Notes: generated by a model not told the origin, from the letters alone. A stretch of DNA of 12,204 bases from JAVVUQ01 sp036653075 (GCA_036653075.1 JAVVUQ010000046.1:1-12204), one strand, 5' to 3'; positions 1 through 8,114 are shown, counted from the stretch's first letter. A program made the numbers and translations.

Positions 1-1
1 C

Positions 2-100
2 ACATTGTTTGGTATTAAAGTTTATTCGGGAAACGATAAACCTACTAACGGAGAATTTATAGCGCTTTTAGCTGATAAAATGTTACTCGAGGGCGCCTGA
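2..100 (+). CDS. C-terminal 32 residues of an unidentified protein (5' truncated)
   Basis: Frame 2 is open from the window edge to TGA at 98-100 and encodes 32 residues, starting TLFGIKVYSGND and ending ADKMLLEGA. It is followed within 25 bases by a strong intrinsic terminator on the same strand, which supports this being the true end of a gene. The fragment carries no motif I recognise, so no function is offered. The other two plus frames are interrupted by stops (frame 1 early, frame 3 near position 60). The gene lies upstream of addB, but the terminator and a separate promoter indicate it is a different transcription unit. Confidence 0.6.
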   Translation, partial: TLFGIKVYSGNDKPTNGEFIALLADKMLLEGA

Positions 101-124
101 TAAAAATAATATACATTTACATAT

Positions 125-154
125 AAGCCTCTTTTAATTTAAGAGGCTTTTTTT
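125..154 (+). terminator. Intrinsic terminator of the upstream gene
   Basis: Perfect 9-bp stem AAGCCTCTT (125-133) / AAGAGGCTT (141-149) with a 7-base loop, running directly into a T tract (148-154). It sits 25 bases after the TGA of the truncated gene and separates it from addB. Confidence 0.9.
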
Positions 155-230
155 GTGTAATTAATTCCATTATTTTGTTGACTTTTATTACGCTACCACT
201 CAACGATTGATTTGTTTTATTAATAATTAC

Positions 231-259
231 TTGATTAATTCGTTGAAATATGGTACAAT
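231..259 (+). promoter_or_regulatory. Sigma-A-type promoter for addB
   Basis: TTGATT (231-236), a 17-base spacer and TACAAT (254-259), with an upstream TG in the extended -10 position (251-252). Transcription would start near 266 and give a leader of about 135 bases before the addB start codon. Spacing and both hexamers fit the housekeeping sigma factor; this is inferred from sequence only. Confidence 0.65.
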
Positions 260-301
260 TTGTATGAAAATTAGTAAATTTATAATAAATGATAAATTAT
301 T

Positions 302-313
302 AGTATTAATACT
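302..313. promoter_or_regulatory. 12-bp perfect palindrome in the addB leader
   Basis: AGTATTAATACT is its own reverse complement. It lies just downstream of the predicted transcription start and overlaps the beginning of the 20-bp tandem repeat. Its position suits an operator, but short AT-rich palindromes also arise by chance in DNA of this composition. Confidence 0.35.
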
Positions 314-361
314 GTAAAACAAGCTATAATACTGTAAAACAAGTTTTAATCTGTAAAATCT
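308..361 (+). repeat. 20-bp direct tandem repeat (two good copies plus a degenerate third)
   Basis: Units begin at 308 and 328 and share AATACTGTAAAACAAG exactly, differing only in the last four bases. A third, eroded copy (AATCTGTAAAATC) starts at 348. The array lies wholly in the untranslated leader of addB, between the promoter and the ribosome binding site at 395-399. There are no spacers, so it is not a CRISPR array. Its role is unknown. Confidence 0.75.
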
Positions 362-403
362 TTAAATATGCAATTATTGCAAATTAATATATAAAGGAGA
401 TTG

Positions 404-3400
404 ATGAAATTTTCGATATTAAGTCATCCGACGTTTTATGGCGTCGATAATATGTTACTTAAGCGTTTGTCTGCAATAGATGCGCGTGATTTAGATGTTA
501 GGCATATTATTTTAGTGCCTGATAGAGCTACGTTGACATCTGAAAAGGAAATTTTGTCGATAAATGGCGGGAGCTTTAATACTCACGTACAAACATTCAA
601 GCGTTTTGCCGCTAACATCTTGCCAAGTTACCGATACATAAACAAAGAAAGCGGAATATTAGCATTGACAAAAATTGCAGTTTCTTTAAGCGATAAGCTT
701 ACCTGTTTATCATCAAGCAAGTTAACGTACGGATTTATCTCTAATTTATATGATATAATCGGACAGCTTAAGTATTCTTGCATTAAGCCCGAGCAACTCA
801 ATTCTCCGCTGCTTCCTGAGTATTTGCGTAGCAAAATTGACGACATACGATTACTTTACACCGAATACGAAGCTTTTTTAAAAGGTAATTTTATTGACAG
901 CGCAGATAAAATGGAACTACTATGTAATGCAATTCCTTATAATGCCGATGTTAGCCGCACTCATTTTTATATAAAAGATTTTGATAATTTATCTATTCAA
1001 GAGCTTAACATTGTTAAAGCTTTGATTTTAAATGGTAAGTCTTTTACCGCCGCAGTCGTATATGATGACGATGAAAGTAAGTGTATGCTTTATTTAAACG
1101 ATTTATATGAAATGCTAATTAAACTTTCTCGTTCAATGATAAACGATGGAATTTTGAAAGGCGAAGAATTTGAAGTTGTATTTGACCATCAAATGAATAA
1201 TCGCACTGCTTTTTTTCAACAATATTTTATGAACGCATCGATAACCAAAGTATCGCCTCAACCATTTCCAAAAAATTATACATTATACAGCGCGCAAACG
1301 CCTGCTGAAGAAGTTCGCGCCGCTGCAGATATTATTTCAAACGCTATATATAATGGTGAAAAATATGATAATTTTACAGTAGTTTTAAGCGACTGCGACC
1401 GTTATAAATTGTCGATAGAATCAGTTTTTAATAAATATGAAATCCCATATTTCATTGACGATAAAATTACGCTTTTAAACTGCCCTTTGTCTGATTTTAT
1501 TTTAACATTTTTTAACTTATACGATAGCAACTTTAATTCCGACATTGTTTTAAGATTTGTTAAAAATTATTTTTTTGATAGCAATAATGAGGATATATTT
1601 GCTTTTGAACGTTTTATTGAACGTTATAATATTTCACATCGTTTTTTTGTTCCATTAAATATTGCTAATAAAAACGAATGGTATGTAGGAGCTGAAAATA
1701 CTCGCGCTAAGTTTGCAAAACTACCTAAAACGCTACCTAAGATTGCCACCGCTAAGGACTATCTTACCATTTTAGATAAACTTTTTGAGCAACTTTCGCT
1801 TTGGCAAAAGTTAGATGAATTTCAACAAACTCAAGCCGATTTAGGTTTAACGCTTTTCCAACAATACACTATTCAAGTTAAGTCCAAGCTTACAGATTTA
1901 TTTAGTATTATGAAAGAAGTACTATTAGATGCGCCTCTTTCATTATCATTGTTTTGCACTCTTTTATCAAAGGGTATGTCAGCTGTTACTATTTCTATAA
2001 TTCCTATAAAAAAAGGAAGCGTTGAATTTATTGAAATGGCTAAAGCAAGACGTCATAATTATCAAAATCTTATTATTTTAGGCGCAAATGATGGCATTTT
2101 TCCTATAATTAAAGGCGATTTTAAGTTGCTTAATGATGACAATCTTTCAGCTTTAAGTAATTGCGGAATCGATATTGAACCAAGCGTTCGCACTCTTAAT
2201 CAACGTGAACGTTTTGATATTTATCAGCTTTTTCTTGAACCTTTAAAATCGCTTTTTATTAGCTATTCTGGGTCGGCAAAAGACGCTGATTCTTTAAAAC
2301 CGTCAGTAGCTGTCTTACACTTGACACGGATGTTTACAGTAGATGAAAAACCATTATTTCCTCTAAACCAATATACCTTTAAACGATTCCCTTGCCCTAC
2401 TAAACAAGCCGCTCAACATTCCTTAAAAGAACAACTTTCTGAAAAACTTTCTCTTAATTTTGATATCACACCATTATCGCCTTTATATTATGCCCTAAAT
2501 TCTCCGCCAATAGATAGCCTAATTGCAACAGCGCAAATAGAAAAAATATCCGTTGGAAAACAACTTTTTTTACAAAATTCTATGTCAATGAGCCGTATAG
2601 AAACCTTTTATCAATGTCCTTTTAAACACTTTTTACAATATGGATTAAAGATTAAATCTATCCCTAAAGGGGGCATTGACAATAGAGAATTCGGCAATAT
2701 TATTCACGCTTGTCTTGAACGTTGCTTACACCCCTATACAATTGATTCCCAATTCAATGAAAGCGACGCCGCTATGACATTGCGCGCGCAAAATGAATTT
2801 GATAATATTATTAACTCTAATGACTATTATGCTTCTCTTTATGAACGCCACGACACCAAAACTACCCTTCATCGCCTTAAATTAGAATGTTGCGCTTTGG
2901 CGGTAGCTATGAAAAATCAAATAGAAAACAGCAACTATAAACCCAAATACCTTGAAACACGTTTTGATTTAAATAATCCTATCTCAATTGAAACGGATTA
3001 CGCAATTATCGCTCTTTCAGGTATTATGGATAGAGTGGACATATATAAAAATCACGCAATTATAATCGATTATAAAACAGGATTCAATCAATTTAGCGAA
3101 AAATCGCTTTTAATGGGATTAAAATTACAGTTAACTACTTACCTAAGCGCAGTAGAAAATATGGGGTTTATTGTAGACGGATTTTATTACTTATATTTAG
3201 ATAATTCTTATATTAATGAAAACGCAAACCGCCTCTACTTTAACGGACGAACAATTTCTGATCTTTCTATTATTAATAATATCGACAATTTGTTTATTTT
3301 AAATAAAAAAAGTGAAAAACTTCAATTAAGAATTAACCTCGACGGGTCTTTAGCAAAATCCGCTTCAATTGTAGAAAGAAAACAATTTGATAAATATAAA

Positions 3401-3556
3401 ATTTATACTATTAAAATGTATCAACAAGCTGTTTCTTTACTTAACGATGGCATAATTTTGCTTTCTCCTGTCGCCGACTGTTGTAAATATTGCGACTATA
3501 AAGATATTTGCAATTTTGGCGATACTATTAAGCGATTACCACGTCCTATTGAATAA
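404..3556 (+). CDS. addB: AddB-type subunit of the AddAB helicase-nuclease (1050 aa)
   Basis: AddB partners AddA to process double-strand DNA ends for recombination in the cytoplasm. The C-terminal PD-(D/E)XK nuclease is visible: a GxxDRVD segment with D876 and D879, the active-site D889-Y-K891, and Q909-x3-Y913. C738 in a YQCPF context plus C1027-x2-C1030-x5-C1036 matches the four cysteines of the AddB iron-sulfur cluster. A mid-protein GANDG (from G560) and the early VPDR and VQTFKRF segments also match the family. The N-terminus lacks a GxxxxGK Walker A motif, which classical AddB has; RexB-type relatives also lack it. I chose ATG 404 because the TTG at 401 directly abuts the AGGAG at 395-399; the ATG spacing is short (4 bases) but workable. 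No addA lies beside it. RexB is the main alternative name. Confidence 0.88.
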   Translation: MKFSILSHPTFYGVDNMLLKRLSAIDARDLDVRHIILVPDRATLTSEKEILSINGGSFNTHVQTFKRFAANILPSYRYINKESGILALTKIAVSLSDKLTCLSSSKLTYGFISNLYDIIGQLKYSCIKPEQLNSPLLPEYLRSKIDDIRLLYTEYEAFLKGNFIDSADKMELLCNAIPYNADVSRTHFYIKDFDNLSIQELNIVKALILNGKSFTAAVVYDDDESKCMLYLNDLYEMLIKLSRSMINDGILKGEEFEVVFDHQMNNRTAFFQQYFMNASITKVSPQPFPKNYTLYSAQTPAEEVRAAADIISNAIYNGEKYDNFTVVLSDCDRYKLSIESVFNKYEIPYFIDDKITLLNCPLSDFILTFFNLYDSNFNSDIVLRFVKNYFFDSNNEDIFAFERFIERYNISHRFFVPLNIANKNEWYVGAENTRAKFAKLPKTLPKIATAKDYLTILDKLFEQLSLWQKLDEFQQTQADLGLTLFQQYTIQVKSKLTDLFSIMKEVLLDAPLSLSLFCTLLSKGMSAVTISIIPIKKGSVEFIEMAKARRHNYQNLIILGANDGIFPIIKGDFKLLNDDNLSALSNCGIDIEPSVRTLNQRERFDIYQLFLEPLKSLFISYSGSAKDADSLKPSVAVLHLTRMFTVDEKPLFPLNQYTFKRFPCPTKQAAQHSLKEQLSEKLSLNFDITPLSPLYYALNSPPIDSLIATAQIEKISVGKQLFLQNSMSMSRIETFYQCPFKHFLQYGLKIKSIPKGGIDNREFGNIIHACLERCLHPYTIDSQFNESDAAMTLRAQNEFDNIINSNDYYASLYERHDTKTTLHRLKLECCALAVAMKNQIENSNYKPKYLETRFDLNNPISIETDYAIIALSGIMDRVDIYKNHAIIIDYKTGFNQFSEKSLLMGLKLQLTTYLSAVENMGFIVDGFYYLYLDNSYINENANRLYFNGRTISDLSIINNIDNLFILNKKSEKLQLRINLDGSLAKSASIVERKQFDKYKIYTIKMYQQAVSLLNDGIILLSPVADCCKYCDYKDICNFGDTIKRLPRPIE

Positions 3557-3599
3557 CGAATTTTAAATTATAAAATATTAATTTTTCCATTTTTTGCAT

Positions 3600-3648
3600 A
3601 AAAATACGCCTCTAAGGTTATTTGTCTAACTTTCGAGGCGCATTTTTT
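3600..3648. terminator. Bidirectional terminator between convergent addB and sipL-like gene
   Basis: CGCCTC (3607-3612) pairs with GAGGCG (3635-3640). After one mismatch the stem is extended by AAAAAT (3600-3605) with ATTTTT (3642-3647), and an inner GTTA/TAAC (3617-3620, 3627-3630) can also pair. The flanking A and T tracts provide a U tract on either strand, as expected between two convergent genes. Confidence 0.85.
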
Positions 3649-3718
3649 GTTTATACTTCGTTTTTATTATAAGTTTAATAGATTTGTTTTTTAATGTTAA
3701 TGTTTTAAACTTTTTACT

Positions 3719-5197
3719 TTATAATTGTCTATAAATAACAACCTTTATTGGTTTTGTTAAAGTTTCTTTAAGTTCTGGATTAAGCGCTAAGACTTCGTCA
3801 ATGGACATATTTAAGCTTTTACCTATGCTCCAAGGGTCATCGCCAATGTTAGCTATAACAGCTTCAATAGCGCGTTGATTTTCTGCTTTAGGTTCTAATG
3901 CAACCACATCGGTAATAATTCTCTCCGTAACGTTTTTAGATAAATAGATAGCGGCTGTAACTGCGCCATTTACGCTCACGTTTGTTCCGTTTCGTTTAAT
4001 AGCGGCGTTTGTTACGGCTGCGGAAATGCTAACTGCGCAATCGCTTGTTATTTCTTGTTGCTGTGTAGCTGAAAAAGGCAATTCAAATGGCATTGAACGA
4101 ATAGATTCTTCCATATTCAAATATAAAAGTGTGCCATACGCAATGCCTGCTATTATAACATTATTATCGCCCGCTTGCTCAGTCATAATTTTTACTTTAC
4201 TATTATATAACCCTAATACTTTTGCAACCTGTTCGTGACAATCAATTTCACCATTAAAGGCAATATTAGAATTAGTCATACCATAATTTTTACATCCTAC
4301 AATATCTGAATAAGTTATTTCAACTTCATTTTTAGTGCTATAAGCATCGCAAACGCATTGCATTGGCAATTCTTCAATACAAGTAGCTGAAACATTTATA
4401 GTTATTTCTGCGTTTAGCGTAATTTCATCTTTATCTTCGACATCGATATGAACTCTAACATTACACGCTTTTATCTTGGCTATCGGTAACGCTCCGTCGC
4501 AAAATTCTTTTGCTGGTAATTCTTCGTCAAAATCAACGGGCATTAACATAACAATAGGTAAGTTTTCAGCGTTTAAACACACTAATTGCATATATATCGC
4601 TCCGCTTATATTTAAAGCGCCTTCATTACACGAAGCATTCTTTAAAACTGCTACCCCATCCGCTTGAAGTACTTTAACTGCGCCATTTTTAAGCTCGGTT
4701 TCGTGCGTAACTACAAATTCAGTGGATATATCTGCGCATATTCTACCAATTGCATAAGTTTGCGGCTTAGTCAAAATATCTTTAGATATAGGCTTAAGTT
4801 CAATTTCATTATGCACACGCTCAATTAGCTTAATTTCAACTTTAGCGCTAACCTCCACCTCTTTACCGCTTAAAATTTCCGCTTTAGCATCGCTTGCCAC
4901 CGCTTCAACCCCTAACTTAGTATTAGGCTTTATTTCAATTTCGTACCGCTCGGAAAATTCTGCGTTATAGTTTAACGGCGCTATTTTTTCAACGCTGTCA
5001 TTTACTAAAATTTTAAAGTTGATTTTGCCGTTTATCTTACAATAACCTTCAAAGCACTCGATTTTGACATCAATAACATCTGCCGTAACCGCATACGCTC
5101 CCTTAAGTCCCTCCAATTTACTCAGTATTCTCGCCGAAACCATTGTTTCAATAGAATGCGCCTTTCCAAAATAATCACTTTTTATAATTCTATCCAT
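3719..5197 (-). CDS. sipL: SipL-like spore coat morphogenesis protein, SPOCS (DUF3794) repeats plus LysM (492 aa)
   Basis: In Clostridioides difficile SipL anchors coat assembly on the forespore by binding SpoIVA through a C-terminal LysM. Here three beta-rich segments of SPOCS/DUF3794 type can be traced at roughly residues 18-125, 170-275 and 322-425. The clearest is the middle one, with the pattern VLQADGVAVL...GALNISGAIYMQLVCLNAEN. A LysM-like domain occupies about 449-490, with GDDPWSIGKSLNMSIDEVLALNP as its signature in part. There is no signal peptide or membrane segment, consistent with a mother-cell cytoplasmic protein. I chose ATG 5197: GTG 5206 is part of the GAGGTGG ribosome binding site itself. 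It is convergent with addB and lies downstream of the lipoprotein genes. Other DUF3794-LysM proteins share this architecture, so the exact orthology with SipL is inferred. Confidence 0.75.
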   Translation of the reverse strand: MDRIIKSDYFGKAHSIETMVSARILSKLEGLKGAYAVTADVIDVKIECFEGYCKINGKINFKILVNDSVEKIAPLNYNAEFSERYEIEIKPNTKLGVEAVASDAKAEILSGKEVEVSAKVEIKLIERVHNEIELKPISKDILTKPQTYAIGRICADISTEFVVTHETELKNGAVKVLQADGVAVLKNASCNEGALNISGAIYMQLVCLNAENLPIVMLMPVDFDEELPAKEFCDGALPIAKIKACNVRVHIDVEDKDEITLNAEITINVSATCIEELPMQCVCDAYSTKNEVEITYSDIVGCKNYGMTNSNIAFNGEIDCHEQVAKVLGLYNSKVKIMTEQAGDNNVIIAGIAYGTLLYLNMEESIRSMPFELPFSATQQQEITSDCAVSISAAVTNAAIKRNGTNVSVNGAVTAAIYLSKNVTERIITDVVALEPKAENQRAIEAVIANIGDDPWSIGKSLNMSIDEVLALNPELKETLTKPIKVVIYRQL

Positions 5198-5236
5198 AAA
5201 ATCCACCTCGATATTTGCCCATCGGCTGTTTGTATT

Positions 5237-5263
5237 ATTGTATTCTAAACTTTAGTTTTTAGA
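5237..5263 (-). promoter_or_regulatory. Possible sporulation-type -10 and adjacent dyad upstream of sipL-like gene
   Basis: On the minus strand AATACAAT (5244 to 5237) differs by one base from the sigma-E -10 consensus CATACAAT, as would suit a mother-cell coat gene. Immediately upstream is an inverted repeat, TCTAAA (5244-5249) / TTTAGA (5258-5263), in which the palindrome CTAAACTTTAG (5245-5255) is nested. No convincing sigma-E or sigma-A -35 box is seen at the right distance, so this is a weak call. Confidence 0.3.
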
Positions 5264-5362
5264 ACAAAACAAGGCGGATTTTAATATAAAATATACAATT
5301 TATTTTATTTAAATAACAGTTTATGCTATAAATAAGTTAAAATTATAAAAAATATCTACGTA

Positions 5363-6844
5363 TTAATCTACAACGTTAAAATAACAGCCATATAATCTAT
5401 ATGAATGTAATGACGGCCAAGGACTTAAACGTCCGTCACCTTCGCTATCTAAGCAACTAACGGTATACACTGCTGCAATTTTAAATGGATTTGTAATCCA
5501 ACCATATTCATCGGTTAATAACCCAGAATTATGATTTCTTTTAAATCCGCTTACTCCTACGTCTATATACCCGACGTTATTCCATCTATATTTATTTCCA
5601 AGTAATGTTTCTCCAACATATGTGTCAGTTTGTTCCATATTAATATACATAATATGCTCAGCTGATGATATAAAGTTAGGTTGTTCTCTATCAAACGGAT
5701 GAACTGTTGTTGTAACATATATGCGTTTATTATACGGATCATACGCAAAATCGGCATTATTTATTATACTTTGCGTTCCTGCTGCATTCATCGAACCATT
5801 AATGCTAATAGCTACGCTCTCTAATTTTTTTGCGTTGTTTAAATCAGATAAATCCCAAAATTCCGCAAATGTATATGTTGACGACACGCCTTTAGTATAA
5901 AACAATATAACTTTACCCGCTTTATCTACGCTCACAAGCGATGGTTGTCCATATCCCCAATATTTTCCGCTCGAAGGAAAATCCTCAGAATTTATATATT
6001 TTGCGATAGGATTTAAATTTTCTACCTTTACCCACGGTCCAATAGGCGTTTTTGAAACTGCTATTCCAACTTCGTTATCCATATTGTTGCTTGTTCTACA
6101 ACCTAAATATGCCATTAAATACGGATAATTTTCTCCATTTAATGCAAACTTTCCCTTTACTACTGATGGATCGCACGTATGCCTTGAATCCCACGTATCT
6201 TGTGTCGGAGATAATACTAACTCTTTATCGGTAAAACTCCACTTTCCGTCTCCTTTTAATGTCCCTTTTCTATACGCAACAAAATCAGTTATATTACCGC
6301 TATCTTGATTGGAACAATACCATATGTGTATTGTATCGTTTCCCTCTGTCTTGATGGTAGGACAATAATTATAAAAGTTGCTTGTAGCTTTGTTTTCTCC
6401 AAATAATTCTTCGGTAAATAGTTTTTCGCCTTTTGACGTATCCTTAACATATTTATCGTTGCGTTTATATTTCGATTCAACCTTTAATCCATTCAATTTT
6501 CCACTAAAACTTAATTCGCCATTACTTGCGTTATACGCATACGTATATTCTCTTTTACCGACTTTAGCGATTAAAGAATTATTAGTTTCAGTATACTTAC
6601 CTTCGTTGTTTACATATCCATAGAAATCTACTGATTTATGCGTAAACTCCATACCTTTACTCAATTCTATATAGTCTATCGCATACTGATTTGTAAGGTC
6701 TAATCCGTCTGCCTTATATGATACAAGCTCATATACGCCAAATGGAATTATAGTTTTCATATTTTCATCTCCTACGCACGCGCATACGCTCACAGCCATT
6801 GCCACAATTATTAACATTAACATTCCAATCTTAAACTTTTTCAT
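5363..6844 (-). CDS. Lipoprotein with lipocalin-like N-terminal region and GH43-like beta-propeller (493 aa)
   Basis: The N-terminus is a lipoprotein signal (MKK, hydrophobic stretch, lipobox VCAC with acylated C23), placing the protein on the outer face of the membrane. Residues about 34-130 read like a small lipocalin-type barrel (GVYELVSY opening). From about 150 on, repeated blade-like strands follow: CPTIKTEGNDTIHIWYC, then WDSRHTCDPSVVKG, YPYLMAYLG, VGIAVSKT..GPWVKV, GQPSLVSV..KVILFYT and NADFAYDPYNKRIYV. This pattern resembles five-bladed propellers of the GH43/GH32/GH117 kind, but I cannot assign the catalytic acids. The propeller part is clearly paralogous to the 357-residue neighbour upstream (7030-8103). 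The ribosome binding site AAAGGA has 6-base spacing to ATG 6844. No clear terminator follows its stop. Activity on glycans is inferred; a binding-only role is possible. Confidence 0.7.
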   Translation of the reverse strand: MKKFKIGMLMLIIVAMAVSVCACVGDENMKTIIPFGVYELVSYKADGLDLTNQYAIDYIELSKGMEFTHKSVDFYGYVNNEGKYTETNNSLIAKVGKREYTYAYNASNGELSFSGKLNGLKVESKYKRNDKYVKDTSKGEKLFTEELFGENKATSNFYNYCPTIKTEGNDTIHIWYCSNQDSGNITDFVAYRKGTLKGDGKWSFTDKELVLSPTQDTWDSRHTCDPSVVKGKFALNGENYPYLMAYLGCRTSNNMDNEVGIAVSKTPIGPWVKVENLNPIAKYINSEDFPSSGKYWGYGQPSLVSVDKAGKVILFYTKGVSSTYTFAEFWDLSDLNNAKKLESVAISINGSMNAAGTQSIINNADFAYDPYNKRIYVTTTVHPFDREQPNFISSAEHIMYINMEQTDTYVGETLLGNKYRWNNVGYIDVGVSGFKRNHNSGLLTDEYGWITNPFKIAAVYTVSCLDSEGDGRLSPWPSLHSYRLYGCYFNVVD

Positions 6845-6916
6845 TTTGTATCCTTTTTTTTATTGCAGCTTTATCGCTGTTCAACATTTTATTCTGCTTT
6901 TTCATTTTTAGATATT

Positions 6917-6941
6917 GAGGCGAAGTAAATTGCTTCGCCTC
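6917..6941 (-). terminator. GC-rich intercistronic hairpin between the two lipoprotein genes
   Basis: Perfect 9-bp stem GAGGCGAAG (6917-6925) / CTTCGCCTC (6933-6941) with a 7-base loop. Neither flank has a run of Us, so it is a poor classical terminator. It could act as a partial terminator, an attenuator or a 3'-end stabiliser that adjusts expression of the downstream lipoprotein gene. Confidence 0.5.
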
Positions 6942-6948
6942 TTAAATT

Positions 6949-6976
6949 ACTATATTAATCTAATCAATATAACCAA
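6949..6976 (-). promoter_or_regulatory. Weak candidate promoter for the 493-aa lipoprotein gene
   Basis: On the minus strand TTGGTT (6976-6971), a 16-base spacer and TATAGT (6954-6949). The -10 matches five of six consensus bases but the -35 only three of six. If used, the hairpin at 6917-6941 would lie near the start of the transcript. Confidence 0.25.
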
Positions 6977-6996
6977 TTCTTTCAAATTATCTTGTA

Positions 6997-7022
6997 ATAA
7001 TAAATGATAATTCATTTATTAT
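6997..7022. repeat. AT-rich perfect inverted repeat just after the 357-aa lipoprotein gene
   Basis: 11-bp arms ATAATAAATGA (6997-7007) and TCATTTATTAT (7012-7022) with a 4-base loop, starting 8 bases after the TAA of the gene on the minus strand. No U tract follows. It may form the 3' end structure of that mRNA or be a protein-binding dyad. Confidence 0.5.
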
Positions 7023-7029
7023 CATTTGA

Positions 7030-8103
7030 TTATAAAGCTAAATCAAAGGTCATTAGTCTTGCTGAATATAGATAATCTGGATTTTCTGATTCCAATTGCG
7101 ATACAGTATAAACTATAAACATATTGTTATCAATCAATCTTCCATAGGCATCAGTAGCGATACATCCGCTAAACAATCTTTCGTATTTGCTATCTGTCGT
7201 ATTTGTGAAATCATAAATCTTTATACTTTGCCAACCTGTTTTTGTTTCAGCGACTAACATTTCATCTCCTGAAATTTTAGCAACTTCTAATCTCTCTGCT
7301 TTTTTTGGTTTTGCTGCGCCTACTGGCGAGTAATCTTTTATTACATAATAGGTGTTTGTTACTTCATTATAAGCAAAGTCGCTGTTTGGGAAATTGATAA
7401 CATTTTCACCTGTTGAAAGTCCCTTCGTTGGAAGCATAGCATATCCAAATTTTGCAATTGCATCTAAGTTTTTGCAATCTATATCTGAATAATACGTGAA
7501 ATGACCATATGCGTCCGCCCAAGTATAGAAAACTCTTAAATTACTGAGTTTGTCATTGCTTACAACGCTTGGAGCGTAAAATCCATTGAATTCGCCGTAT
7601 ATTTCGCTGTTATACTCAATAATCGGCTTTGTTCCAACTTTTGTCCATTCACCGTCTAATGTCTTAGCTACGGCAAATCCAACGCTAAAGTTCTTCTCTG
7701 TTACAAACTTGTTTGCTTGATATACCATTAAATAATTATATTCTACATTACCATAATTAAAAATACCTTTAACTACATCTGGCGCTCCAATATTATTGCT
7801 ATCCCAGCCATCTTTTGACGCTGTTAACACGATTTTTTTGGTTGTATAAGAATATCCGCCTTCTTTCAATTCTCCTATTCTCAACGCAATTGCGTTAGAT
7901 TGTTCCCACGCTGTATCAGTTGTTGTATAAAAAACATATCTTTTATTGTTTTCTATAATGACTGAAGAATCTGACATATATAATCCATCGCCATCGCTAT
8001 TTAATCCGATTATAATAGGATCAACTGGCTCAATACACCCTGCTATCAATACCGTTATTAATGATAAAGCAAGTACTAACATTATTAATTTAAATTTTTT
8101 CAT
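7030..8103 (-). CDS. Lipoprotein with GH43-like beta-propeller (357 aa)
   Basis: A textbook lipoprotein signal ends in lipobox IAGC with C23, so the mature protein is membrane-anchored and extracellular. The rest appears to be a single propeller-like domain. Blade-type strands include SDSSVIIENNKRYVFYTT (first blade), GWDSNNIGAPDVVKG followed by YNYLMVYQA, VGFAVAKT, YAPSVVSN..RVFYTW, and NSDFAYNEVTNTYYV. The APDVV and DSSV positions resemble the conserved blade starts of GH43 enzymes, but a catalytic glutamate cannot be assigned with confidence. It aligns along most of its length with residues ~160-480 of the 493-aa lipoprotein encoded next, without that protein's N-terminal barrel. Ribosome binding site AGGAGG lies 7 bases before ATG 8103 and overlaps the stop codon of the preceding gene; only 11 bases separate the two, so they are surely co-transcribed and probably translationally coupled. 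Confidence 0.72.
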   Translation of the reverse strand: MKKFKLIMLVLALSLITVLIAGCIEPVDPIIIGLNSDGDGLYMSDSSVIIENNKRYVFYTTTDTAWEQSNAIALRIGELKEGGYSYTTKKIVLTASKDGWDSNNIGAPDVVKGIFNYGNVEYNYLMVYQANKFVTEKNFSVGFAVAKTLDGEWTKVGTKPIIEYNSEIYGEFNGFYAPSVVSNDKLSNLRVFYTWADAYGHFTYYSDIDCKNLDAIAKFGYAMLPTKGLSTGENVINFPNSDFAYNEVTNTYYVIKDYSPVGAAKPKKAERLEVAKISGDEMLVAETKTGWQSIKIYDFTNTTDSKYERLFSGCIATDAYGRLIDNNMFIVYTVSQLESENPDYLYSARLMTFDLAL

Positions 8104-8114
8104 AATTTTGCCTC

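Noticed and set aside
178..206. TTGACT at 178-183 as a -35 box
   Set aside because: No acceptable -10 lies 16-18 bases downstream; the 231-259 pair is much better.
277..298. Inverted repeat AATTTAT/ATAAATT upstream of the addB repeats
   Set aside because: Only seven A/T pairs in very AT-rich DNA, so expected by chance.
401..403. TTG as the start of addB
   Set aside because: It directly follows the AGGAG (no spacer), so initiation there is unlikely; ATG 404 is preferred although its own spacing is short.
5204..5206. GTG as the start of the sipL-like gene
   Set aside because: The GTG lies inside the GAGGTGG ribosome binding site; ATG 5197 has the right spacing.
5281..5362. Terminator after the 493-aa lipoprotein gene
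   Set aside because: Only short A/T pairings such as TTTAT/ATAAA (5320-5332) are present and no U tract follows, so no terminator is called.
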